From Verrucomicrobiota bacterium (GTDB lineage Bacteria; Verrucomicrobiota; Verrucomicrobiia; Opitutales; Opitutaceae): a DNA stretch of 64,000 nucleotides. The notes beneath the pieces were generated by a model. It did not search any database, was not told the origin of the DNA, and worked only from the letters and a program-made list of their open reading frames with translations. The translations under genes and the position numbers were made by a program. Shown one piece after another: positions 15,526-23,576 of the stretch. The stretch is taken from the NCBI GenBank assembly GCA_023399155.1, contig JAEWQP010000016.1, positions 62,001 to 126,000 of the forward strand. Direction: 5' to 3'. The number at the start of each line of letters is the position of its first letter. Position 1 is the stretch's first letter.

Positions 15526-18033
15526 ATGGCGAAGCGCGAGACTTCCAGTTCAAAGAATGTGCCCTCGTTCAAACCCGCCAAGGGCAAGAGCAGCTGGCTG
15601 TGGGCGCTCATCGCGGTCGTTCTCGCCACGCTCCTGTTCGTCGCCTTCTTCGATTACCGGCAGGGACAGGTCCACTCCTCCACCCCCACCGACCACAATC
15701 TCGTCGGCAAGTTCGGCGCACAAACCGCGTCCGCGGCGCTGACTCTCTTTGGCGGAGCCGCCTGGCTGATCCCGATCTGCCTGGGCCTGCTCGGCATCAT
15801 GCTCATCCTCGGCCTGCGCCGCTTCATCCTGAGCCGCCTGATCGCGATGGTGCTGTGCCTGGTTTCCGGCAGCGCGCTGCTGGCGATGACCGAGGCGTTT
15901 TTCCGGGGCCGCGACACCTATCACGAAGGCCCAGGCGGCTTGATTGGACGCCTCATCTACCAACGCGGGCTGCTCGAGTATCTCGGGCCCTTCGGCACCG
16001 GGCTGATCCTCGGGACGGTCTACGCCGCCGGCACGGTCATGGTGCTGGTCGCCTTCTTCAGCGACATGGGCGGCGAGGTGAAGAGCGCCTCGGAATGGTG
16101 GGCGGCCTGGAAACTCAGACGCGCGGAAAAGGCCAAGCAGCGCGAGGAGCTTCTCAAGCTCGCCCGCGAGGCGGCAGAGAAGCAAAAGGCAGCCCGGCTC
16201 GCCGCGCCCGCATCTGCGAGTTCGGTCATGCCGCTAAAAGCCGCCCACGCCGGTCCGCCACCCGAGGCGAAGAAGCTCGCGGTGACCAAACGCGAGCCCG
16301 CTCCGGAACCGGTGCCGGCCGAGAAAGCTGCGCCCACGAGCCGGCCCGTGGATTCCGGCTTCGTGGAAAAGCCGATGAAGACGGCCACGGCGAAAAACCC
16401 CAACGCGGCCCCGCCTCCACCGTCCAAGGAGGAGCCGAAGGAGGCCAAGCTCAGTCTTCGCATTGTCACGCCCGAGGCCACGCGCAAGGCCAAGCTCGAC
16501 CTGCCCAAGAGCCGCGGCGATTACGTTTTTCCCAGCCTCGATCTGCTCAACGAACCGGCGAAAAACGCGGACGCCACCGACGAGGCGGAGCAGGCGCGCA
16601 CGGCCGAGGCCCTGCTGCGGACACTGGGAGAATTCGGCGTCGAGGTGACGCTGGGCGAGATTCACATCGGCCCGGTCATCACCCGCTACGAGATCTATCC
16701 CGCGCCCGGCGTGCGGGTGGAGAAGATCGCCAGCCTCGACAAGAACATCGCCCTCGGCCTGCGCGCGCAGTCCGTGCGCATCCTTGCCCCCGTGCCGGGG
16801 AAGGGTTGCGTCGGCGTGGAAGTCCCGAACAAGGTCCCCACGCCCGTGGGCATCCGCGAGATCCTCGAGTCGCAGGACTGGGCGGACGCGAAGGCGGAGA
16901 TTCCCCTCGCCCTCGGCCGCGACGTCGGCGGCAGGCCCGTGATCGCCGATCTTTCCCGCATGCCGCACCTGCTCATCGCCGGCGCCACCGGCTCGGGCAA
17001 GACGGTCTGTATCAATTCGATCATTACGTCGCTGCTCTATTTTTCCAGTCCCGACGACCTGCGGTTCATCATGGTGGATCCGAAGATCGTCGAGATGAAG
17101 GCGTTCAACGACCTGCCGCACATGCTCATCCCGGTGGTGACCGACCCGAAGAAGGTCCCCGCCGCGCTGCGCTGGCTGATCGGCGAGATGGAGATGCGCT
17201 ACCAGATCTTCGGCAAGGTGGGCGTGCGCAACATCGCCGGGTTCAACGGCCGCACGAAGCTCGCCAAGGAAATGCCCGCCGCGCCCACGAAGGCCGAGCG
17301 GAAGGACGCGGCCGACGAGCTCGGGATCGAAGTGCCGCGCGATGACGAGATCCGCGTCCCCGAGAAGATGCCCTATATCGTGTGCATCATCGACGAGCTC
17401 GCCGACCTCATGATGGTCGCGCCCGCCGATATCGAGACCGGCATCGCCCGCCTCGCCCAGCTCGCCCGGGCCGCCGGCATCCACCTCATCCTCGCGACGC
17501 AGCGTCCGTCGGTGAATGTGATCACGGGCGTGATCAAGGCCAACCTTCCCTGCCGCATCGCGTTCCAGGTCGCCTCGAAGGTCGACTCCCGCACGATCCT
17601 GGATTCCGGCGGCGCCGACCAGCTGATCGGCCGCGGCGACATGCTCTTTTCCCCCCCGGGCACGGCCAAGCTCGTGCGCGCCCAGGGCGGCTACGTCTCC
17701 GACGAGGAGCTTCACCGCGTGGTGGAGTTTCTCAAGCGCAACGGGCCGCCGGAGTTTGCCGAGGATGTCCAACGTCAGATCGAGCAGGGCGACGTGGAGG
17801 ACGACGACGGTGAGGAGGAGGAGATCGACGAGGCCGACGACGAACTGATGAAGCAGGCGATGGAGGTGCTCCGCTCATCGCGGCGCGCCTCGACCTCCAT
17901 GCTCCAACGGCGCCTGCGCATCGGCTACAATCGCGCCGCCCGGATCATGGAGCTGCTCGAAACCCGGGGCATCGTCGGCCCGGAAAACGGATCGAGCCCG
18001 CGCGAGATTCTCGTGGATCTGGACACGATGTAG
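15526..18033 (+). CDS. ftsK: DNA translocase FtsK/SpoIIIE
   Basis: FtsK pumps chromosomal DNA through the closing septum and aids dimer resolution. The 835-residue protein has an N-terminal membrane part with about four helices (residues 24-190), a charged Ala/Pro/Lys linker (about 200-330), the alpha domain, and the RecA-like motor with Walker A Gly-Ala-Thr-Gly-Ser-Gly-Lys-Thr at residues 486-493 and Walker B Ile-Ile-Asp-Glu-Leu-Ala-Asp. A winged-helix gamma domain for KOPS recognition ends the protein (about 775-832). An acidic stretch of Glu/Asp precedes the gamma domain. It stands divergent from manA. Confidence 0.96.
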   Translation: MAKRETSSSKNVPSFKPAKGKSSWLWALIAVVLATLLFVAFFDYRQGQVHSSTPTDHNLVGKFGAQTASAALTLFGGAAWLIPICLGLLGIMLILGLRRFILSRLIAMVLCLVSGSALLAMTEAFFRGRDTYHEGPGGLIGRLIYQRGLLEYLGPFGTGLILGTVYAAGTVMVLVAFFSDMGGEVKSASEWWAAWKLRRAEKAKQREELLKLAREAAEKQKAARLAAPASASSVMPLKAAHAGPPPEAKKLAVTKREPAPEPVPAEKAAPTSRPVDSGFVEKPMKTATAKNPNAAPPPPSKEEPKEAKLSLRIVTPEATRKAKLDLPKSRGDYVFPSLDLLNEPAKNADATDEAEQARTAEALLRTLGEFGVEVTLGEIHIGPVITRYEIYPAPGVRVEKIASLDKNIALGLRAQSVRILAPVPGKGCVGVEVPNKVPTPVGIREILESQDWADAKAEIPLALGRDVGGRPVIADLSRMPHLLIAGATGSGKTVCINSIITSLLYFSSPDDLRFIMVDPKIVEMKAFNDLPHMLIPVVTDPKKVPAALRWLIGEMEMRYQIFGKVGVRNIAGFNGRTKLAKEMPAAPTKAERKDAADELGIEVPRDDEIRVPEKMPYIVCIIDELADLMMVAPADIETGIARLAQLARAAGIHLILATQRPSVNVITGVIKANLPCRIAFQVASKVDSRTILDSGGADQLIGRGDMLFSPPGTAKLVRAQGGYVSDEELHRVVEFLKRNGPPEFAEDVQRQIEQGDVEDDDGEEEEIDEADDELMKQAMEVLRSSRRASTSMLQRRLRIGYNRAARIMELLETRGIVGPENGSSPREILVDLDTM

Positions 18034-18078
18034 GCCGCCCGCCCGCCAGCACGGGAGAGCATCCGGTTTTCGCCTCTT

Positions 18079-18127
18079 CCTCGTTCTCTTCCATCCCGTC
18101 CACGATGGGGAGAAAGAGAAAGCGAGG
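18079..18127 (+). terminator. Imperfect hairpin after ftsK
   Basis: A pyrimidine-rich arm starting CCTCG (18079) faces a purine-rich arm ending GCGAGG (18127), giving an interrupted stem of roughly 18 bp. No T-run follows. It may be the ftsK transcript end. Confidence 0.3.
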
Positions 18128-18215
18128 GATCAAGAGACAGATTCGCAGCCCGCCTCGCTGATCCCGCGCGTTTTTTCGTGCCAACCGCCCTCCGAATCAG
18201 TTACTTGCAAGGCAC

Positions 18216-19019
18216 ATGCAATCGATCGGCGAGCGACTAGAAGAAGCCCGCAAGCGCCGCGGCATCTCCATCCGCGAGGCCAGCGAGGCCACGAAGATCC
18301 GCGGTGACTTCCTGCTCGGCTTCGAGAACAACCAGTTCGACGTCGGCCTGCCGGAGATCTACGTGCGCGGCTTCCTGCGCAATTACGGGTCGTTTCTCAA
18401 GATCGACGGCGAGAAGCTCGCGACCGACTACAACGCCACGCTGATCGGCGATTCCCGGTCGCAACGCAAGGAACCGCGCGAGCTGTTCGGGCGCATGGAG
18501 CTGCCCGAACGCCAGCGCACCGCCGAGCCGGCCGCGGCCGCGGCAAACACCCAGGCCGCACCCGCGCAACGGCGCAATGAGCCCGCGGAGTCCACGTTCC
18601 GCGAACGCGAGGCACCCGGTCCCGACCTGGTGATGTATGCGAAAATTGGAGGCACCATCCTCGCGGCCGCCCTCGCCCTCCTGCTCATCGCCTGGCTGGT
18701 CAAGGCGCTGTTCAGCGATTCCGACACGGCCGCATCCCGCACCGACCGCCCGACCGCCACGCAGTCCGGCGGAGCCATCGCCGGCCAGGATTCGATCACG
18801 CTGATCGCCCTCGACGCCGTGCACGTCACCGTCACGCAGGCCAACGAGGCCCGCACCGAACTCTTCAAGGGTGGCCTGGCCCGGGGCGATACGCGCGTGG
18901 TGCCGAAGAACGGACCCGTGGTGATCACCTATAACATCGGGAAGAACCTGCAGATCGAGCGGGACGGCAAACGCTACCGCATGCCGAGCGACAGCATCGG
19001 ACGCACGTCCGTGCCGTAA
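18216..19019 (+). CDS. RodZ-like helix-turn-helix membrane protein
   Basis: The 267-residue product has an N-terminal Xre-type helix-turn-helix (about residues 5-70, with Tyr-Val-Arg-Gly-Phe-Leu-Arg-Asn-Tyr), a Pro/Ala/Arg linker, one transmembrane helix (about 142-166) and a C-terminal periplasmic DUF4115-like beta domain. This is the RodZ layout; RodZ links MreB to the cell-wall elongation machinery. The HTH in such proteins binds MreB rather than DNA. It follows ftsK by 182 bp and precedes a secreted protein of unknown function. MreB is not in the window. Confidence 0.85.
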   Translation: MQSIGERLEEARKRRGISIREASEATKIRGDFLLGFENNQFDVGLPEIYVRGFLRNYGSFLKIDGEKLATDYNATLIGDSRSQRKEPRELFGRMELPERQRTAEPAAAAANTQAAPAQRRNEPAESTFREREAPGPDLVMYAKIGGTILAAALALLLIAWLVKALFSDSDTAASRTDRPTATQSGGAIAGQDSITLIALDAVHVTVTQANEARTELFKGGLARGDTRVVPKNGPVVITYNIGKNLQIERDGKRYRMPSDSIGRTSVP

Positions 19020-19137
19020 TCGGCGGGCCCCGCCGGTCTTTCGTCCCGGACGCGCCCTTTCCTTGCGGACGGTGCGTTTCGCCTTTCGCGCGCCAGTCTC
19101 GCGGAACAAGGTCGTTTCCGCTCCACTCCCAATTCGC

Positions 19138-20646
19138 ATGCCGGCCAGCCTTCACGTTCGCCACGCCCTCCGGCACACGGGCCTCGCGCTTGCCGCACTG
19201 GCAGTGCTGGCGGCCGGCCCGACGACGCCGCTCACGGCCCAGGTGCTCCCGCGCATCCAGCCGAAGTTCATCTACTTCCCGCCGATCCCGCCACCGCTCG
19301 AGATCCCCCTGCAGCCGGAGACCGCGGATCCGGAGATGTCCCTCGCACCCGAGGCCATGCGCACCTACGTCAGCGAGCCGTTCTATGCGCCGCTGAGCAC
19401 GTTCATTTCACCGATGGTGGTGGGTTTCCAGGGCGGTGACGGCCTCACGGAGAAGGAGAAGGACGACCTCCGGCGCTTCCGGCGCATGCGCGAGGAACTG
19501 CTGCTGGAACTCCGCGATCTCGTCACCGAGCTGCGCCACGCCAGCCCGGCCCGGCGTCTGCTCGAGTACGAAAAGCTCGCGAAGACGCAGACGCCACGGA
19601 TCGCCGACCTCGAACGCATGGCGGAGACTTTGCGCCACGGGATCGCGAAGAAGTCGGACTGGAGCGAACTCCGCCAATGGCGCCTGAACCCCGGCTATGA
19701 ATCGACGCCGCGGGCCGCCCGCGTGATCGACCTGCAGGTGATTCGCGGCGCCGCCTACTATGCCGATGGCCTGGCACCCGCGCAGCGTCGCCTGCTCCGG
19801 GAGATCGCCATCGAGATCGAGGAGACGATCGACGACCGTCGACGCGCCGGATCGACGAAACGCTCGCACCTCTTCTTCCTGCCGGAAACCTCGCGCGTGC
19901 CCTGGCCGCGCGGGCTGCCCATCGGCCTGGACGTGAAGTTCGAAATGCTCGACGAGCTCAAGTCGGCGCTGAAGCAGGAGCTCATGAGCGCGGTCTTCCG
20001 CAGCGACACCGACCTGCTGCAGGGCCGCACCTTCCGCAGGCTGGCCGAGGCGCAGGCCGACCGCCTCGCGCAGATGGAACGCATGGCCGAGGACGTCCGG
20101 CGCGAGTTGTCATCCACGCCTGAATACGCCAGGTCGCGCCCGCCCACGCCGCTGCCCGTCGCGGTGCTCGAGCGCATCGATCGCTTCCACGAGGCCGACC
20201 GCGCGCTCGGCCGCCGCACGGGCGAGAGCCTGGAGGATGCCGCCTCGAACGGGAAACCCCTGCCGCCGCGCGCGCTCGAGATGGCGCGCGCGGAATGGGT
20301 TCAACAATGGACGGTCCGCCTGCAGCAACGCGGGCGTCCCGTCTCGGACGAGGACCGGGCCGCCATGCGGGCCCACATCGCGGAACTCGACGCGATCCAC
20401 GATCAGCTGCAGCTCGTGCTCGGCCGCGACTTCACGACGGTGGAGGGCGCCAAGCCCGACCTCTTTCTCGATCGTCTCATTCGCGAGCAGAAGAAGGCCG
20501 CCGCGATGTATGAGTACGACATCGCATGCCTCGAGCCCGGACTCTCGCCCGAGCAGCGCCGCCTGCTCTTCAGCGGCGCGATCGAGCGCATGGAACTCCC
20601 GCTTCCGCGCGCCGAGCAGCAACCGACCCGGCCGCCGGGGTTTTAG
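19138..20646 (+). CDS. Secreted protein of unknown function, helix-rich
   Basis: I do not recognise this 502-residue protein. From the ATG at 19138 it has a signal peptide (about residues 1-34, ending near Leu-Thr-Ala-Gln) and a Pro-rich mature start (Pro-Pro-Ile-Pro-Pro-Pro). The rest is mostly charged helix with many Glu, Arg and Leu, and coiled-coil character around residues 100-170 and 260-330. There are no cysteines in motif arrangement, no repeats and no known catalytic motif. It follows the RodZ-like gene by 118 bp on the same strand, so an envelope role is possible. The frame is open upstream to 19063. Confidence 0.7.
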   Translation: MPASLHVRHALRHTGLALAALAVLAAGPTTPLTAQVLPRIQPKFIYFPPIPPPLEIPLQPETADPEMSLAPEAMRTYVSEPFYAPLSTFISPMVVGFQGGDGLTEKEKDDLRRFRRMREELLLELRDLVTELRHASPARRLLEYEKLAKTQTPRIADLERMAETLRHGIAKKSDWSELRQWRLNPGYESTPRAARVIDLQVIRGAAYYADGLAPAQRRLLREIAIEIEETIDDRRRAGSTKRSHLFFLPETSRVPWPRGLPIGLDVKFEMLDELKSALKQELMSAVFRSDTDLLQGRTFRRLAEAQADRLAQMERMAEDVRRELSSTPEYARSRPPTPLPVAVLERIDRFHEADRALGRRTGESLEDAASNGKPLPPRALEMARAEWVQQWTVRLQQRGRPVSDEDRAAMRAHIAELDAIHDQLQLVLGRDFTTVEGAKPDLFLDRLIREQKKAAAMYEYDIACLEPGLSPEQRRLLFSGAIERMELPLPRAEQQPTRPPGF

Positions 20647-20660
20647 CCAGGGCGTGTTTC

Positions 20661-20733
20661 CAGCCCGTGGGCTGTTTCAAAACGATCGGCCGGCCTCTGA
20701 AACGGAGGGCCTCTCCTGCCCGGCCGCGATCGT
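20661..20733. terminator. Hairpins between convergent genes
   Basis: CAGCCC/GGGCTG (20661-20674) is followed by TTTC on the plus strand. A larger inverted repeat, ACGATCGGCCGG (20682-20693) with CCGGCCGCGATCGT (20720-20733), has a two-base bulge. The spacer separates two convergent genes, where a two-way terminator is expected. Confidence 0.45.
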
Positions 20734-20816
20734 CCCAAGGCTAGCGCCCACCACCCCACCTGCGCGGCGGAGTGGGAGCTCCGCCCTCCAGGCCTCGCCG
20801 GCCCGCCGGACGCACC

Positions 20817-21947
20817 TCACGTATCCGCGGACTTGCGACGGCTTCGCTCCTGGGGTGTTTCCTCGTCGCGCATCTCGCGCGCATCCTCGATCGCGTCGAT
20901 CGCCTGCTCCTCGTCGTCGGCATCCGACTCGGGCGCCTCCGGCCGGTCGCCGGCGCCCGGCGGGCGCAGCGCGAGTTCGATCAGCATCGGGAAGTGATCG
21001 CTGCCGATGTCGCGCAGCCGGCGGATCTCCACGAGGTCGAAATGGGTGGAGTGAAACACGTGATCGAGCGGAAAGCGCAGTATCCGGTGGGCGACCGGAA
21101 AGGTGGCGAAGAGTCCGCGCCCGATGCGCGGGTCGAGCAGGCGCGCCACCCGCTGGAAAAGATGGGTCGTGTGGCTCCATGCCACGTCGTTCAGGTCGCC
21201 CGCGACAATCGCAGGCGCGTGCAACTCCCGCACGATGAGGCCCGCCTTGACCAGTTCGGCATCGCGCAGACTCGAATCCTGCTGGATGTCCGGTCGCGGC
21301 GGCCGCGGATGGAGCACCACGAAACGCACATTCTGCCCCGACGGTAGGCGCACCGAGGTGAAGATGCTGGGCACGTCGGACTCAACGAGGTGCTTCACGC
21401 GGGTGCGCCCGAGCGGCAGTCGTGAGTACACGGCCATGCCGTAGGTGTTGCCTTGCGGCTGGAGGATCTGGTGCGGGTAGAGGTCGTCCAGTGCCCGAAG
21501 CGCCTCGCACCAGCGTTCGTCCACCTCGACAGCGACCGCGAGGTCCGGCTCTTCCTCTCGCACAAGTTCGAGCCATCGGTCCGTGTCGGGGTTGGCCATG
21601 CAGACGTTCGAGATCAACAATCTCAGTCGATCCGGACGCGCGGCCGGTCCGGACGCGGCCCGCACCTGCACGCGCCACCACCGGGTGTACGGCAGGATCT
21701 GCCATGTCTGCGCCGCCGCCGCCAGGGCGAGCAGCGCGAACGCCACGCGTTCCCACGGGGCCGCATGCCGGATGCCCCCGGTGGCGAAGCCAAACAACAC
21801 GAGCAGCACGAAACTGCAGAGCGCGATCTGCGGACGCGGAAAATCGAAGACCCGCACCCACCAGGCGCGACTCCGCACGAACGAGAGCGCCGTCTGCAGC
21901 ACGACCAGCGTGCCGAGCGTCGCGAGCGTGATTTTGACGGGGAACAT
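20817..21947 (-). CDS. Endonuclease/exonuclease/phosphatase-family membrane protein
   Basis: This 376-residue protein has three N-terminal membrane helices (about 7-25, 40-58, 66-84) and then an EEP catalytic domain: Ser-Asn-Val near residue 113, a metal-binding Glu in Val-Glu-Val-Asp, Leu-His-Pro-Arg-Pro, Ala-Gly-Asp-Leu-Asn-Asp and the C-terminal Ser-Asp-His-Phe-Pro. All active-site blocks are intact. Membrane-tethered EEP proteins of this form are common, but their substrates (nucleic acid, phosphoester or lipid) are mostly unknown. The last 45 residues are acidic and then basic, without known function. Confidence 0.85.
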   Translation of the reverse strand: MFPVKITLATLGTLVVLQTALSFVRSRAWWVRVFDFPRPQIALCSFVLLVLFGFATGGIRHAAPWERVAFALLALAAAAQTWQILPYTRWWRVQVRAASGPAARPDRLRLLISNVCMANPDTDRWLELVREEEPDLAVAVEVDERWCEALRALDDLYPHQILQPQGNTYGMAVYSRLPLGRTRVKHLVESDVPSIFTSVRLPSGQNVRFVVLHPRPPRPDIQQDSSLRDAELVKAGLIVRELHAPAIVAGDLNDVAWSHTTHLFQRVARLLDPRIGRGLFATFPVAHRILRFPLDHVFHSTHFDLVEIRRLRDIGSDHFPMLIELALRPPGAGDRPEAPESDADDEEQAIDAIEDAREMRDEETPQERSRRKSADT

Positions 21948-22160
21948 CGACGTCGCGTGCTTCGCGGTCTCCTCTCACCGACCCACCTGCCTGCCGTGGA
22001 TGCCACCAGGCACCCGGGTGAGGCGGTCCGAGACGAGCACCCAGCCACTATGGACAACGCGGCGACCCGGGACGATCAGGCGGCGCCCTGAACGCTGAAC
22101 CGGGGGACGACGATGCTGGGCCGGCCCGGGGTACCAGACGCACGGTCCGATGCGCACCTT

Positions 22161-23288
22161 CTACGAGGCGACGCTGGTGCGTTTGCCCGTGCGCGCCGCT
22201 TCATAGATTGCTTCGACGATCGCCATGTCGCGGCGGCCCATCTCGCCCGGCGTGATCGACGCTTTTCCCGCGAGGATCGCCTCGGCCATCCCGTCGATCT
22301 GCGCCGCCTGCTGGTGCGCGGATGATGGCGGAAGCGGACCGCGGCTGGTCCGCGCGACGAGACCGTTGTAGCTGTAAGCAGGCTCGATCTCGAAGAAACC
22401 TTTCTCCGCCTCGGCGCGGAGGCGGTTCGAACTCTCCTCGTAGCTCGTCGTCCCCTCGCAGCGTGCGCCGTTCTCCCATTCGAGCGTGAAGTTCAGCGTC
22501 TCCTCCACCTCCCGGAACACCTGGGGCCTCCGTTTTCTCGGCTCGCTGGCGGTGACCGCGACCGGTGCCACGTCGGCCGCGGCCATGCAGGCGCCCTGCA
22601 CGACGTAAATGCCGACATCCATGAGGGGCCCGCCGCCGGCGAGCGCCTTGTCCACGCGCCAGCCCCGACCGGGATGATGGAAGCCAAACCCGCCGCTCAT
22701 CCGCATGAACGGTCCGAAATCCTTCTCGCGGGCCAGACGCTTGAGTTCCTGCCACATCGGATGGTAGTGCAGTCTGTATCCAATCGATAGATGCACCTTC
22801 GCGTCGCGGCAGGCGGCGATCATGCGGTCGCACTCCTCCACCGAGACAGCCATCGGCTTTTCGCAGATCACGTGCTTGCCCGCCTTGGCGGCGCGTATCG
22901 TCTGCTCGGCATGCAGGCCCGGCGGCGTGACCACGTAGACCACGTCCACCTCCGGGTTGTTCGCAAGGCCGTCCATCGTGCCGTAGTCGTAGACGCAATT
23001 GTCCGGCAAGCGGTGCTTCTCCGCCCATCGCTTGGCCTTGTCCGGCGTGCCCGTGACGACCGCGGCGAGCCGGCAGTGCTTTGATCGCTCGAGCGCCGGG
23101 GCCAGCTGGTTCGTCGCGTAGTTGCCCAGGCCGACAAGCGCCACCCCGAGCTTCCTCGGGCCGGAAGCCGCGGAGCCGGTGGTGGCGGCGAGCAAGGCGC
23201 GGCTGCCGATGGCGAGGCCGGCGGAACCGAGCGCAAGGTGACGGAGGAAGGAGCGGCGGGATGCGGGTGGCAGGTGGTGGTGGTTCAT
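22161..23288 (-). CDS. Tat-exported Gfo/Idh/MocA-family oxidoreductase
   Basis: The 375-residue protein begins with a twin-arginine signal (Ser-Arg-Arg-Ser-Phe-Leu-Arg at about residues 10-16). Next are the Rossmann fold (Val-Ala-Leu-Val-Gly-Leu-Gly-Asn-Tyr), the Cys-Glu-Lys-Pro motif that places the catalytic Lys, and Gly-Gly-Gly-Pro-Leu-Met-Asp-Val-Gly-Ile-Tyr in the C-terminal domain. This matches the glucose-fructose oxidoreductase branch, exported folded with NADP bound. The start is the ATG at 23288; a longer open frame to 24059 overlaps the neighbouring gene and is not homologous. It is divergent from a GH94 phosphorylase gene, suggesting shared sugar metabolism. The substrate is unknown. 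Confidence 0.9.
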   Translation of the reverse strand: MNHHHLPPASRRSFLRHLALGSAGLAIGSRALLAATTGSAASGPRKLGVALVGLGNYATNQLAPALERSKHCRLAAVVTGTPDKAKRWAEKHRLPDNCVYDYGTMDGLANNPEVDVVYVVTPPGLHAEQTIRAAKAGKHVICEKPMAVSVEECDRMIAACRDAKVHLSIGYRLHYHPMWQELKRLAREKDFGPFMRMSGGFGFHHPGRGWRVDKALAGGGPLMDVGIYVVQGACMAAADVAPVAVTASEPRKRRPQVFREVEETLNFTLEWENGARCEGTTSYEESSNRLRAEAEKGFFEIEPAYSYNGLVARTSRGPLPPSSAHQQAAQIDGMAEAILAGKASITPGEMGRRDMAIVEAIYEAARTGKRTSVAS

Positions 23289-23576
23289 GGTGGAAACTCG
23301 GGCATTCCTCAGATGGCGAACGTGTGCTGCGGCACCACCGTCGGCCGGGGGTCGGGGCGGCGCAAGTGCCCGCGGAGGAAACACAATAGACGAAGCACCC
23401 GGGGCAACGCGTGCGGCGCTGCTCGCACGTTCGCCCATCAACGGCGATGAACAGGGTAGACGCACCCCCGCCCCGGCACCTACCCTCGTGCGCTCCGTCC
23501 CAATGCGCCGCCGCAGGCGCCGCGCACCGGCCCTGCGGTGCCGCCGCCAGCGCTCCACCGGTGCATTCCTCCGAAC
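23289..23576. promoter_or_regulatory. Shared divergent promoter region
   Basis: The 288 bp between the Gfo/Idh and GH94 genes must hold both promoters. The only symmetry I see is an imperfect inverted repeat at about 23405-23430 (AACGCGTGCG facing CGCACGTT), a possible regulator site. No convincing -10/-35 pair is visible. Confidence 0.3.

Noticed and set aside
15402..17345. A 647-residue open frame overlapping ftsK
   Set aside because: The composition is artefactual (Arg/Gly/Ala) and the ftsK frame has all motor motifs intact.
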